A stretch of DNA of 64,000 bases from positions 124,001 through 188,000 of the forward strand of contig JAGPDB010000001.1 of NCBI GenBank assembly GCA_018057765.1. Direction: 5' to 3'. Positions 37,634-47,703 of this stretch are shown piece by piece. The translations under genes were made by a program, and so were the position numbers. The stretch is from Acidimicrobiia bacterium (lineage in GTDB: Bacteria > Actinomycetota > Acidimicrobiia > IMCC26256 > JAGPDB01). The notes below the pieces were generated by a model, which worked only from the letters and a program-made list of their open reading frames with translations, ran no database searches and had not been told where the DNA came from. Numbering within the stretch: the first letter of the stretch is position 1; each line of letters opens with the position of its first letter.

Positions 37634-39295
37634 ATGGAAAATAAAGAGAATATATATAAAACATCGGATGACGATAACTTAGATACCTTTGGTTCTCTAC
37701 GTGCTATTATCTTTGTTCGTTGGATAACACTTTTTTTTGGTGTATTTTTATTATTTTCAAATGAAGATCCAAACTATGTCAAAGAAAACTATTTAGCTAT
37801 AGCCTTGATTATACTACTCAATATATTCAGATCTTTTAGTCCCATCAATGTAACAAAAAATACAAAAACTAGAATTAATAATTTTGTACTTGATTTATTG
37901 ATCTTAGTATTTGCTATTTCATTGACTCATCAATTTAAGAGTCCTTTTATATTTACATTAATCCCTGTATTATTACTATTAGGAGTGTCAGAAGGAATTT
38001 TAAAATCGACTTTAGCTTCATTACTAGTAGTTGGTGTTCTAGTTGAATATATATTTCTAAGAGATATCCACAATGGCCAATCTATACAATTAATTTTGCA
38101 AAATACAATTATATTTATGAGTTCGACAGCTATAGGTACTGCCATAGGTGAATACATAAGAAATAGCAATCAAAGATCACAAATAGTTGCTGACGAAATG
38201 AAAAGAATGGGTAAAGCAAATTCTTTACTTCTTGCTTTGCATGATATCGCACAAACAATGCCAGCATCACTTGATTTAGGTGAAGTTCTAGCAACCAGTA
38301 GAAATAGATTTAACGATTTATATGATTATGAATATCTTTCATTTTTAGTTGCAGACTCAACTTATAATACATTCAGGGTTGAACTAACTCAAGGTGTAAG
38401 GCTTGATTCTCCAATCTCAGTTGAAGAATTACCTGCTCCCCTTCGACAAACATTGAATGCACAGTCTGCAGTACTGCATAGAACTTTAGATGGAGTTTTT
38501 GTTGGATGTTCTGATCAAGCAAAATCAGGTATGTATATAGCTTTGAGAGCAAGAGGTAAAGTTGTCGGTATTGTTAGCATTGAACATAGTGAAGCTAATA
38601 GATATTCTGAACGCGATCGTGCACTTTTAACAGAGCTGTGTGAACCATTAGCCCTCGCTATTGACAATGGTCTGTGGTTCGCTCGTTTGAAAAATTTAGG
38701 TGCACAAGAAGAACGTAACAGAATAGCAAGAGATCTCCATGATAGACTTGCTCAATCATTAGCATATGTAGCATTCGAATTAGAAAGATTAATTGGAATT
38801 AGACCACAAGAAACTGAATTGGTCGAAATACGCGATATTGTTAGAGAAGTAGTCGGAGATTTACGAGAAACACTTTACGAGCTTCGAACTGATATTGATG
38901 CTACACGTCCATTTCATATTTTAGCCCATGAATATATTCCTAGATTTGGTGATAGAACAGGATTAGATATTCAATTCTCAACAAATATTTCTAAGGCTGT
39001 ACTGCCGGTTCAAATTGAACGCGAGATGTGGAGAATTACACAAGAAGCGCTAAATAATGTAAATAAACACGCAAAAGCTATTCATGTATGGGTTTCATGG
39101 ATGTTAGAAAAAGATCATGTAATTTTAAAAATTCGTGATGATGGAACTGGGTTTGACTTGATCAATAGAAAAAAAGAAAGTTTTGGACTTATAGGGATTC
39201 GAGAACGTGCCGATACAATTCATGCTCAGTTAAAAATTGATACTAGCTCTGGGAAAGGCACTACTATAACAACTGAAGTTGAGGTACCTAAATGA
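37634..39295 (+). CDS. NarL-type sensor histidine kinase with GAF domain
   Basis: A 553-residue membrane kinase: five to six helices within residues 22-172, a GAF-like domain at about 200-345, a HisKA_3 dimerisation domain with the phosphoacceptor His369 in RIARDLHDRLAQS, and an HATPase_c domain (ITQEALNNVNKHA, IRDDGTGFD, GLIGIRERA). There is no large extracytoplasmic sensor, so the signal may be in the membrane or read by the GAF domain. It overlaps its response-regulator gene by 4 bp. The pair interrupts the otherwise conserved rpsA-coaE order. Confidence 0.92.
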   Translation: MENKENIYKTSDDDNLDTFGSLRAIIFVRWITLFFGVFLLFSNEDPNYVKENYLAIALIILLNIFRSFSPINVTKNTKTRINNFVLDLLILVFAISLTHQFKSPFIFTLIPVLLLLGVSEGILKSTLASLLVVGVLVEYIFLRDIHNGQSIQLILQNTIIFMSSTAIGTAIGEYIRNSNQRSQIVADEMKRMGKANSLLLALHDIAQTMPASLDLGEVLATSRNRFNDLYDYEYLSFLVADSTYNTFRVELTQGVRLDSPISVEELPAPLRQTLNAQSAVLHRTLDGVFVGCSDQAKSGMYIALRARGKVVGIVSIEHSEANRYSERDRALLTELCEPLALAIDNGLWFARLKNLGAQEERNRIARDLHDRLAQSLAYVAFELERLIGIRPQETELVEIRDIVREVVGDLRETLYELRTDIDATRPFHILAHEYIPRFGDRTGLDIQFSTNISKAVLPVQIEREMWRITQEALNNVNKHAKAIHVWVSWMLEKDHVILKIRDDGTGFDLINRKKESFGLIGIRERADTIHAQLKIDTSSGKGTTITTEVEVPK

Positions 39296-39960
39296 AAAAT
39301 ATTTTATTGGTAGATGACCATAGGTTATTGCGTCAAGCCGTGAAGCGAGCACTTATCGAAGCTGGTTTTAATATTGTGGGAGAAGCCAGTGACGGCGAAG
39401 AAGGCGTGAACCTAGTTAATGAATTATCACCAGAAATTGTAATATTAGATATTACAATGCCAGTAATGGATGGACTGACAGCATTAAAGATCATAAAAAA
39501 ATCTAAGCCTGACACAAAAGTCATTATGTTAACAATGCATGGTGAGTCTAGTGTTGTAAGCCAAGCAATCTCATTAGGAGCATCTGGTTTTATCACAAAA
39601 GATGTACCGATGTCAGAGGTAATCGATTTAGTAGCACGAATTGCAGATGGACAAATAATGTCTAGTGAAATAGCACAACGATTGCTAGAAAGTTCTAAGG
39701 TTACGGATGATGCTGTAATCTATAATGTTGGTAGTCAATCAAATGAAAATATTGACAACGATCTATTGACAAAACGCGAGATAGAAATATTACAACTTGT
39801 AGCAGATGGTCGTGGCACAAATGAAATAGCGGAAGATTTATTTATCTCAGCTAAAACAGTAAAAAATCATTTAGCTTCTATTTACGAAAAATTAGATGCA
39901 AGAGACAGAACACAAGCTGTTTTAACAGGCATAAAATCAGGAATAATAGAAATTAATTAA
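39292..39960 (+). CDS. NarL/FixJ-type response regulator
   Basis: A 222-residue regulator: receiver domain with the phosphorylation site Asp53 (ILDITMPVMDG) and acidic pair at 8-9, a linker, then a LuxR-type helix-turn-helix (LTKREIEILQLVADG…TVKNHLASIYEKL) at about 155-215. It is translated by overlap with the upstream kinase, its evident partner. Targets are unknown. Confidence 0.94.
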   Translation: MKNILLVDDHRLLRQAVKRALIEAGFNIVGEASDGEEGVNLVNELSPEIVILDITMPVMDGLTALKIIKKSKPDTKVIMLTMHGESSVVSQAISLGASGFITKDVPMSEVIDLVARIADGQIMSSEIAQRLLESSKVTDDAVIYNVGSQSNENIDNDLLTKREIEILQLVADGRGTNEIAEDLFISAKTVKNHLASIYEKLDARDRTQAVLTGIKSGIIEIN

Positions 39961-40003
39961 TTAAACTTTCAATTTAGGTCATTATGAAAAATAGCAAAAA
40001 TTT

Positions 40004-40027
40004 TAGCCCAATTTAATAATTGAGCTA
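40004..40027. terminator. Possible bidirectional terminator between response regulator and rpsA
   Basis: A 10-bp stem with one mismatch (TAGCCCAATT / AATTGAGCTA) and a 4-base loop, with T-rich DNA on both sides, lies between two convergent genes. Confidence 0.5.
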
Positions 40028-40064
40028 ATAAATTTTCCTAAAAACAGACCTCAGTAAACAAGTA

Positions 40065-41453
40065 TTATGCTTGTTCCGGTGTTTGCTCAGTTGATATATC
40101 TGCTTCTGTGTTTGATTCTTCTAAACGATCAGCTTCTACATCGCCTTCAACCATTGCGTCTTCGCCAATAAAATTTCCATCTGCATCATATGCATGCTCA
40201 CCATAAACATCAGCATACTCAGCAGCAACAACGCCACCTTCCGCAGCTTGCTTTATAGATAAAGATATTCTTCGACGTTCGTTATCAATTTCAATGATTT
40301 TAACCCAAAGTTCTTCGCCTTCATTAACAACCTGTTCAGCTGAGTCGACATGGTGTGTAGCCATTTCAGAAATATGAACTAAACCTTCTATTCCATCACC
40401 AATTTGAATGAAAGAACCAAATGGAACTACTTTAGATACTTTTCCATAAACTAATTCGCCTAATTGATGAGTCTCAGCAAACTCAGTCCAAGGATCACGT
40501 TCAGTTGCTTTAAGTGAAAGTGAAATTCTCTCACGATCGTTATCTATTTCGAGAACCTTTACACGAACTGGATCTCCTACTTTTACTACTTGACCTGGAG
40601 AGTCGATATGTTTCCAGCTAAGTTCACTTACATGAATAAGTCCGTCCATACCACCAAGGTCAACGAATGCGCCAAAAGGAACCAGAGAAGAAATATGTCC
40701 TTCTTTTATTTCTCCTACTTGAAGAGTGGTCAAGAAATTATCACGTGAACCTTTTTGGTTCTCTTCAAGAAATGCTCGACGTGAAAGAACAACATTGTTA
40801 CGTTGACGATCAAGCTCAAGAATTTTACATTCGATTTCAGTACCGACTAGCGAAGCTAGGTCGCGTATACGACGAGTGTCGACAAGAGAAGCTGGTAAGA
40901 ATCCGCGTAAACCAATGTCAACAATAACTCCACCTTTGACAACTTCGATTGCTAAACCTTTAACAACACCATCAGTAGCTTTAATTGCTTCAATATTTGC
41001 CCAAGCTTTTTCATATTGTGCTCGTTTTTTAGAAAGAATTAATCGACCATCTTTATCTTCTTTAGTCAGTACTAGAACTTCAATCTCTTCACCAAGTGTG
41101 ACTATATCTTTTGGATCAACATCCATACGAATAGATAATTCTTTTAATGGTATAACACCTTCTGATTTAAAACCAATATCGACAAGTACTTCATCTTTAT
41201 CAATTTTTACTACAGTACCTTTTATTAAATCACCATCATCAAATTCTACGATTGTAGACTCAATTGCTTCTGCAAAACTCATTCCTAAATCATTAACCGC
41301 AATCGGTTTTTCGTCTTCAATTACACCAGCTACAGGTTTATCATTAATTTCTTCTGTTGCAGTATTAATTTGTGTGGTTGCATTTTCGTCGACAGCTTCT
41401 GTTGATTCTTTTGAATCTACTTGAGCAGTATCGCTTGTTGAGTTTTCAGACAC
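40065..41453 (-). CDS. rpsA: 30S ribosomal protein S1
   Basis: A 462-residue protein with four S1 RNA-binding domains at about 55-125, 140-207, 225-295 and 310-380, recognised by repeats such as VVPFGSFIQIGDGIEGLVHISE. The acidic N-terminal 45 residues and acidic C-terminal tail are variable. It binds mRNA on the small ribosomal subunit. The start is GTG, behind a strong AGGAG site, with a TATTAT-like -10 box upstream. Confidence 0.96.
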   Translation of the reverse strand: MSENSTSDTAQVDSKESTEAVDENATTQINTATEEINDKPVAGVIEDEKPIAVNDLGMSFAEAIESTIVEFDDGDLIKGTVVKIDKDEVLVDIGFKSEGVIPLKELSIRMDVDPKDIVTLGEEIEVLVLTKEDKDGRLILSKKRAQYEKAWANIEAIKATDGVVKGLAIEVVKGGVIVDIGLRGFLPASLVDTRRIRDLASLVGTEIECKILELDRQRNNVVLSRRAFLEENQKGSRDNFLTTLQVGEIKEGHISSLVPFGAFVDLGGMDGLIHVSELSWKHIDSPGQVVKVGDPVRVKVLEIDNDRERISLSLKATERDPWTEFAETHQLGELVYGKVSKVVPFGSFIQIGDGIEGLVHISEMATHHVDSAEQVVNEGEELWVKIIEIDNERRRISLSIKQAAEGGVVAAEYADVYGEHAYDADGNFIGEDAMVEGDVEADRLEESNTEADISTEQTPEQA

Positions 41454-41564
41454 GAGGTCTCCTATAATATTTATTTGTTATGGTACGGAAATTTTCCGGC
41501 ACAGAAGGTTGATCTATGCTCGAATATTATAGCGCTTTATTACCCTTGGTAGCACAAAAGAGCG

Positions 41565-44237
41565 CTATTTCGCTTCTGCCCAATTTGATCCTACGCCAAC
41601 ATCCACTGTGAGTGGAACATCCAAATTAACAACATTTTCCATAGCATCAACTAAATTTTTAGTTACTTGATCAATTAATTCAGTTTTAACTTCAAATACT
41701 AATTCATCGTGAACCGTAAGGATCATTGCCACATCTTTACCATATTTCTCTATTTCTTTTGCTGCAAGAATCATTGATAATTTAAAGATATCGGCTGCTG
41801 TACCTTGCACAGGAGCATTAGTGGCGGCTCTTTCTTCTGCCATTCTAATTCTTCCATTCGAAGAAGAAATGCCAGGAAAATATCTTCGTCTTCCATAAAG
41901 TGTTTCGGTAAAACCGTTAATTTGCGTTTCTTTAATGACGTTATTTAGGTATTTTTTTATATTAGAAAAGTTTTTCCAATAATCTTCCAATATTTCTTTA
42001 GCTTCGCCAGGTTCTATTTCTAATCGCTGGCTTAACCCATAGCTTTCCATACCATAAGCTATTCCGTAATTTATTGTTTTAGCAAAACGGCGATCATTTG
42101 AGTCAACATCTTTTAACTCCTTATTAAATAAATGTGAAGCTGTGATTGCGTGCACATCTTCCCCGTCTTTAAATCCTTGAATTAATGTTTTTTCTTTCGC
42201 TAAATGTGCCAATATCCTTAACTCAATCTGAGAATAATCAAACGAAACCAATTTAAACCCTTTTGGTGCAACGAACATGGTTCGTAAGGTTTTCCCGATG
42301 TCAGACCTTATTGGAATGTTTTGTAGATTAGGATCAGTACTCGAGAGCCTTCCTGTAGCAGCCTGATTTTGACCGAATGAGCCATGTATTCTTTTATCTT
42401 TTGCAATTAATGGTTTTAGGCCATCGATATAAGTACTACGGAGTTTTTCGACTTCACGATAATTCAATATGGCTGGTATTATTGGATGATCATTAATTAG
42501 TGCATGTAAGGTTTGTGCATCTGTTGAAGCACCTGTTTTTGTTTTCTTTTTAGGGGTGAGCCCAAGGTCATCAAACAGAACCTTTTGCATTTGTTTAGTC
42601 GAATTTACATTAAATTCTTGTCCAGAATACCCAAATATTTCTTCTCTATATTTATCGCATTTTTCCCGTATATCTTTACCAATTTCATCTAAAAGTTTTT
42701 CGTCAAGTAATACACCATTTACTTCCAATTCCCCAAGGACACTAATTAATGGTTTCTCAATATTTTCATATATAGATTCCATTTCTTTTTCTTTAAGTCG
42801 ATTATTCAAATCATCATCTAAGCTAAGAATATTCTTAATGTTTGATATGGCAACGACATCGTTCTCGGATTCTTGTTCTTTACCTAATTCAAGTTGTAAT
42901 TCTTTTTCTGCTTCTATATAAATGCCTAAATATGTTCCTAGTGTTTGTACAAACGATTTCTTGCCACGCGAGTTATCATCTATAGATGCCTTTATCATTA
43001 TATCGTCAAATACGGGTATATCTAATTTAAAATAAGCAAAATAAGAAGACCAAGTCTTTACATCGTAACCAACTATTTTATCTGAAATTTCAGAAAATAG
43101 AATTAATAAATCTTTTAAATCTTCATCAACAGATATTTTGCTAAACACACATTTATTCTGTATTTCTGCAAATATCTTTATACTATCTGGGAATCCTTGC
43201 ACATACTGATTAGGTTTTACACTAGGTAAAAATAATCCAACCTTAGTTTTACTTAATTTTAAAAGTTTCGAAAAGTTCAATGGTGTAACTTCTTTTAAAA
43301 CTAATGGCGTCTCTTCATTATTCTTAGATTCATTTTGCTCTTCGGATGTTAAAGGTGTAATTGAACTACATGTAATTATTTTTTTTGACAAAGTATTAAA
43401 TTTTAGCTTGTCGCATAATTCATTGATTTGTTTGTTATCACCATTTACACGTAAAAACTTATCCAAACCTGGTAAGTCATCTACATCGGATTTAAGAGTC
43501 ATTATTTCACGATTCAGAAAGACTCTTTCTTTATAAAGTCCAAAATTCTCTATTTGTTTTGGTTTTAGTTTTTCAACATTATTATAAATACCTTCGAGGT
43601 GTTCGTACTCTTGTAATAATTTAGACGCAGTTTTTTCACCGATTCCAGGTACGCCTGGTAAATTATCGCTTGGATCGCCACGCATTGATGCATAATCGAC
43701 ATATTGATCAGCACGGATACCAGTGCGTTGTAGTATTCCTGCTTCATCATATAAAACAGTATCGCTAACACCTCTTCGGACATAAAGTACTTTAATATGT
43801 GGATCTTTGACTAGTTGAAAATAATCTCTATCGCCTGTAATAGCTACAACATCCATCTTTTGCTCTAAAGCTTTTCTAGCGTAGGTACAAATAATATCGT
43901 CAGCTTCTATAGTATCTTGCGATACATGAACGATATTCATAGCATTAAGCATTTCCATTATCAGAGCGGTTTGTGGAATAAATAACTCGGGTGTTTCACC
44001 TCTTTGTGCTTTATAAGCAACATCAATTTTTGTACGAAATGTGGGTCCAGCGCTATCAAATGCAACTACTAAATGGCTTGGTTTATACTTTGCTACCAAA
44101 TTAGTTAACATAGAAAAAAATCCATAAACAGCATTCGTAGGTGTACCATCTTTTGCTGCCATATCTGGCGGCAAAGCGTAAAATGCGCGAAATGCCATCG
44201 AATGGCCATCGACAGCTAAGAGCAGATCGTTTTTCAC
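41565..44237 (-). CDS. polA: DNA polymerase I
   Basis: An 890-residue enzyme for repair and Okazaki-fragment processing. The N-terminal 5' nuclease domain (LLAVDGHSMAFRAFYAL…GDRDYFQLV…DNLPGVPGIGEKTA) and the family A polymerase domain (FSFDYSQIELRILAH-like motif A, RRFAKTINYGIAYG motif B, LTVHDELVFE motif C) are intact. The middle 3'-5' exonuclease region lacks the DxE and other metal-ligand motifs, so proofreading is probably absent, as in several other actinobacterial and Gram-positive PolA proteins. It follows the ANTAR regulator gene by 5 bp. Confidence 0.97.
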   Translation of the reverse strand: MKNDLLLAVDGHSMAFRAFYALPPDMAAKDGTPTNAVYGFFSMLTNLVAKYKPSHLVVAFDSAGPTFRTKIDVAYKAQRGETPELFIPQTALIMEMLNAMNIVHVSQDTIEADDIICTYARKALEQKMDVVAITGDRDYFQLVKDPHIKVLYVRRGVSDTVLYDEAGILQRTGIRADQYVDYASMRGDPSDNLPGVPGIGEKTASKLLQEYEHLEGIYNNVEKLKPKQIENFGLYKERVFLNREIMTLKSDVDDLPGLDKFLRVNGDNKQINELCDKLKFNTLSKKIITCSSITPLTSEEQNESKNNEETPLVLKEVTPLNFSKLLKLSKTKVGLFLPSVKPNQYVQGFPDSIKIFAEIQNKCVFSKISVDEDLKDLLILFSEISDKIVGYDVKTWSSYFAYFKLDIPVFDDIMIKASIDDNSRGKKSFVQTLGTYLGIYIEAEKELQLELGKEQESENDVVAISNIKNILSLDDDLNNRLKEKEMESIYENIEKPLISVLGELEVNGVLLDEKLLDEIGKDIREKCDKYREEIFGYSGQEFNVNSTKQMQKVLFDDLGLTPKKKTKTGASTDAQTLHALINDHPIIPAILNYREVEKLRSTYIDGLKPLIAKDKRIHGSFGQNQAATGRLSSTDPNLQNIPIRSDIGKTLRTMFVAPKGFKLVSFDYSQIELRILAHLAKEKTLIQGFKDGEDVHAITASHLFNKELKDVDSNDRRFAKTINYGIAYGMESYGLSQRLEIEPGEAKEILEDYWKNFSNIKKYLNNVIKETQINGFTETLYGRRRYFPGISSSNGRIRMAEERAATNAPVQGTAADIFKLSMILAAKEIEKYGKDVAMILTVHDELVFEVKTELIDQVTKNLVDAMENVVNLDVPLTVDVGVGSNWAEAK

Positions 44238-44242
44238 AGGTA

Positions 44243-44818
44243 TTATTTTGATACTGGAACTAATTTACCATCAGTAATTTGTGTCAAAACCTTACTAGCA
44301 TCATCCGTTGAATTTAGATGTTCATCGATAAATGTCCATGCATCTTTTTCATTCATTGAGTGTTCGTCCATCAATAGGGCTTTAGCATAGCCATAAGATT
44401 TCTTTATACTTGCTGGATCTTCATCTCCAATTGAATCTAAAAAATGCTTTTCTTTAAATCGAGCATATGCTGTTTCTATGGCAGGGACTAACTCTGATTT
44501 ATGAAATGGCTTAACCAAATATCCTTGGGCACCAGCACTTTGCGCTTGATCAATTAAATCTTGTTGTGAAAATGCGGAAAGAATAAGAATTGCTGTAGTT
44601 TGCATATCAGTAATTTTGCTTGTTGCAGCTATACCATCTAATCCTGGCATTTTAATATCCAAAACTATTAGATCCGGTTTATGCTCTTCTACTAAAGCTA
44701 CAGCGTCGTCTCCTCTTCCGGTCTGAGCAACTACATCGAAGCCTGATTCTTCAAGTAATTCAACTAAATCAATACGTATAATAGCTTCATCTTCTGCAAC
44801 AACTAATTTAAGTGACAT
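44243..44818 (-). CDS. pdtaR: ANTAR-domain response regulator (PdtaR-like)
   Basis: A 191-residue regulator: receiver domain with Asp54 in IVLDIKMPGLDG and a C-terminal ANTAR RNA-binding domain (about 125-185, with SYGYAKALLMDEHSMNEKDAW). Such proteins act as antiterminators by binding paired hairpins in mRNA leaders. In Mycobacterium the PdtaR gene lies next to polA too. Its usual histidine kinase partner PdtaS is not in the window. The start has AAGGAG. Confidence 0.9.
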   Translation of the reverse strand: MSLKLVVAEDEAIIRIDLVELLEESGFDVVAQTGRGDDAVALVEEHKPDLIVLDIKMPGLDGIAATSKITDMQTTAILILSAFSQQDLIDQAQSAGAQGYLVKPFHKSELVPAIETAYARFKEKHFLDSIGDEDPASIKKSYGYAKALLMDEHSMNEKDAWTFIDEHLNSTDDASKVLTQITDGKLVPVSK

Positions 44819-44999
44819 TTTTCTCCTTAATTCTTGGGTACATCATAGTTCTATGTGGTGAATATTTCCGCTATTGTCATACATTTAAGCCAAAATTTAG
44901 GTCACTCTCCGTCATATAGTTAAGATTTCGCCATCAATTAGACGATAGATGATTCAACAAACGAACCGGCTGACATATATAGATGGATGAGAAAATAAG

Positions 45000-46160
45000 A
45001 TGAAAAATAATATTTTGAAGAAAATACTTATAACACTATTTATTGTGACACTATTTTTAATGCCATCCTATTCATATGGCGATAATTCAACGACAACTAC
45101 TACTGTGGTGACTACGTTGCCGGTTTCAACAACGATTCCTATTCCCGACGTTCCGCCTCAACTTGATGATCCTCTTCCTACTGAAACAGCACCTAAAGAA
45201 AAAGTTATAACACCTTCAGATCTTGCAGCTAAAGAAAAGGCAAAAATAGCAACTAAAAGCTTAGATAAAGCTACTCAGAATTTATTAGATACTCAACTAA
45301 AGATAGAACAGACATCGCTTCAAATTCAAGAGCTAGTTGCAAAATTAGCAACTTTAAATGATCAGATTGAAAATAATTCTGCAATCTTAGCAATTAATGA
45401 AATGCCCACTGCTCAACTTAAAAGCGAAATACAATATAGAGCAATCAAACTTTATCAAGATAGTTCAGGAGAACCATCAGATGACTTAGCAGAATTATAT
45501 AAACGTCGTGTTTCTACCCTTGCAAACTCTATACAGTCATCATCTTCGATATTATTTTCAAATTTTCAAAAACGCATAGATGAACTTTCTAAAATTGAAT
45601 CAGATTTAGAAACACAGAAAGCACAATCATTAACATTACAAACAGAACTAGAATCTCAAAATACACAACTAGCTGATGATTTCGAAAAAGCAAAAATAGA
45701 ATATGAAAAGCAATCAAAAACTTTTCTTGATGCTTCTGGTTCGATAAGCGCACGTTTACCGGTTGATGGAAAAGTATGCCCTATAGCTGGGCCTTTAACA
45801 CACGTAGATGACTTTGGTAACAATAGGTCGGGTGGACGTTCTCATAAAGGTAACGATATTTTTAACGCTAGCGGAACTCCTAATGTCGCTATAGTTGGTG
45901 GAACAACACAGTTCTTAGACGGCGGTCTAGGTGGCACAGGTATATTTTTACATGGTGATGATGGAAATATTTATTACTATGCTCACTTATTATCTAGAGT
46001 CGGAGAACCTCGTCGCGTTGCGATAGGAGAATTGATTGCATACACAGGAGCCACAGGTAATGCTGCCGGCGGAGCTCCACATACTCACTTCGAAATTAGA
46101 CTTGGTGGAACGGTTCATGTGAATCCGTACCCGATATTAAGAATTATTTGTGGGGTTTGA
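45000..46160 (+). CDS. M23-family peptidase with coiled coil (murein hydrolase-like)
   Basis: A 386-residue secreted protein: signal sequence (about 7-27), a Thr/Val/Pro-rich low-complexity linker (28-75), a long coiled coil (about 75-245) and a C-terminal M23 (LytM) domain. Zinc ligands His282 and Asp286 (SHKGND) and the catalytic HTH at 361-363 (HTHFE) are present, so it may be active. The architecture matches EnvC/NlpD/RipA-type factors that cleave or activate cleavage of peptidoglycan at division. Its end overlaps the convergent S51 peptidase gene by 24 bp. Confidence 0.88.
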   Translation: MKNNILKKILITLFIVTLFLMPSYSYGDNSTTTTTVVTTLPVSTTIPIPDVPPQLDDPLPTETAPKEKVITPSDLAAKEKAKIATKSLDKATQNLLDTQLKIEQTSLQIQELVAKLATLNDQIENNSAILAINEMPTAQLKSEIQYRAIKLYQDSSGEPSDDLAELYKRRVSTLANSIQSSSSILFSNFQKRIDELSKIESDLETQKAQSLTLQTELESQNTQLADDFEKAKIEYEKQSKTFLDASGSISARLPVDGKVCPIAGPLTHVDDFGNNRSGGRSHKGNDIFNASGTPNVAIVGGTTQFLDGGLGGTGIFLHGDDGNIYYYAHLLSRVGEPRRVAIGELIAYTGATGNAAGGAPHTHFEIRLGGTVHVNPYPILRIICGV

Positions 46161-46754
46161 TTCGGATATATCTATATATGATTCTGTATTAGAAATAGTT
46201 TTAACGGTACAATATTTAGCCATTTCGTCTCTACACTTTTTTAGCGAATCGTAATACTCAATCATTCCCCAATGTGGAATTATTCCATATTTTATTAATC
46301 CAAGACCATCCCAATAAACTTTAGATGCAGTATTTGGGTCGTCAGCAAATTCAACACCATGTAAAGTTTTACCTGCTACTACTGCCCCAGCACTTTCACC
46401 ACCATAGACTAAACCGTTGTCTAATAAATCACAGATAAATAAATGCAATCCAGATTTTTCAATACAGTAATTTAATACAAAGGTGTTACCACCCATAAAC
46501 CAAACTGCGCTATGTCGACTTAGGCTATCTTTAAGTTCCTCTTTATCTAGTTCATTTAAATCAATTAGCGTGTATCTAAATCCTAATTTATTAAATAAAT
46601 TTTTAGTAGCTTCCAATTCAATGACTTTTCGAAATTCAGTATATTCAGATTGCGCGTTTTGAATTAGTGCCACAGATAGGTTGTCTGTAGTTTCAAAAAG
46701 AGACATAAAAATATCTTTATCGGGTATACCAATTGAAGATAGAAATAGTTTCAT
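46137..46754 (-). CDS. Peptidase family S51 (dipeptidase E-like)
   Basis: A 205-residue cytosolic serine peptidase of the PepE/cyanophycinase family. The nucleophile elbow is GGESAGA with Ser121, where the family has G-x-S-A-G; a conserved FMGGN at 87-90 precedes it and His in IIPHWG follows near 176. Dipeptidase E cleaves Asp-X dipeptides. It shares 24 bp at its 3' end with the convergent M23 gene. Confidence 0.85.
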   Translation of the reverse strand: MKLFLSSIGIPDKDIFMSLFETTDNLSVALIQNAQSEYTEFRKVIELEATKNLFNKLGFRYTLIDLNELDKEELKDSLSRHSAVWFMGGNTFVLNYCIEKSGLHLFICDLLDNGLVYGGESAGAVVAGKTLHGVEFADDPNTASKVYWDGLGLIKYGIIPHWGMIEYYDSLKKCRDEMAKYCTVKTISNTESYIDISESNPTNNS

Positions 46755-47035
46755 AATATACTTTACATTAGAAGGTATAGAGTATTAATTATTTGGATTC
46801 CTACTTCTCAGTATTTCCAACAACTTCTCTGTTGTATTCTAATTTCGTATAGTAATTGATTTATAAAATGGATAAATTCAAACTATCTAACAATGAATAT
46901 ATGAAGGTTGATGGTAAGTAATTTTAAAAAACGTATTTCGCGATTAGGATTTACATTAATATTTAGATGGCCGAATCAATATGGGATTCTATTCTGTGCC
47001 CATGAAGTTTGGCTTCATGAGAAAATTCATATATG

Positions 47036-47119
47036 TGCCCGGGGGGGGACTTGAACCCCCACGATGTTACCACCAACAGATTTTGAGTCTGCCGCGTCTG
47101 CCAATTCCGCCACCCGGGC
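47036..47119 (-). tRNA. tRNA-Leu, anticodon CAA
   Basis: An 84-nt class II tRNA: acceptor stem GCCCGGG/CCCGGGC with discriminator A, anticodon stem GCAGA/TCTGT with loop CTCAAAA giving anticodon CAA, a long variable arm and a normal T arm. It reads UUG codons. CCA is not encoded. Confidence 0.95.
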
Positions 47120-47156
47120 TTGAGTGTGAATGAAGATTATATTATAAACGTTTACT

Positions 47157-47618
47157 TTATTTATCAGCCAATGCGAAAAATATTCTTGCATCACAAGTTA
47201 CTTCTCCATTAACTGAAGCTTGAGCCTGACCCCAACCACCGCGTGAGCCTACTCTTTCTAATACCATAGAGAGATTTAGCGTTTCGCCAGGTTTTACGAT
47301 CCTTCGCCATCGAACTTTCTCTGCTCCACCGAATAATGGTAGCTTTCCAGCAAATCTTTCTTGTGACAATAATGCGATAGCCCCTGCCTGCGCCAATGCT
47401 TCTAATTGCAATACACCAGGCATAATTGGGTTCCCAGGGAAATGACCTTCAAAGAATTTTTCATTACCCGTAACATCGTATGAACATAATATTGATACAT
47501 TTTCTATTAATTCGTGAACTCGAGTTACAAACAAAAATGGATCTGCATGTGGAAGTGTCGCTATCAATTCTTTCGAATTGTTTAATACTGTTTGATTTGA
47601 TTCTGTCATAGTTATCAT
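47157..47618 (-). CDS. fabZ: 3-hydroxyacyl-ACP dehydratase FabZ
   Basis: A hot-dog-fold dehydratase of type II fatty acid synthesis. The catalytic His is in EGHFPGNPIMPGV and the Glu in QLEALAQAG. The full frame begins at 47657, but that would leave 46 bp to divergent fabD. ATGs at 47618 and 47609 give a normal length of 150-153 residues; neither has a strong ribosome binding site, so the start is uncertain. It is divergent from the fabD-to-accD operon and probably shares its regulatory region. Confidence 0.9.
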   Translation of the reverse strand: MITMTESNQTVLNNSKELIATLPHADPFLFVTRVHELIENVSILCSYDVTGNEKFFEGHFPGNPIMPGVLQLEALAQAGAIALLSQERFAGKLPLFGGAEKVRWRRIVKPGETLNLSMVLERVGSRGGWGQAQASVNGEVTCDARIFFALADK

Positions 47619-47703
47619 CTTAGTAAACGAAATCTCGTAAAAAGGAAACTTATGCAAGCACTATAAATCGAATATTTTGACTAATTCATGAGAAAATCCA
47701 TTA

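Noticed and set aside
40876-41424. 182-codon open frame antisense to rpsA
   Set aside because: Ser/Thr-rich mirror translation of a well-supported S1 gene; no start signal.
47001-47019. 7-bp hairpin downstream of tRNA-Leu(CAA) as a terminator
   Set aside because: The stem CATGAAG/CTTCATG is real but no U-run follows on the tRNA strand; too weak to list as a feature.
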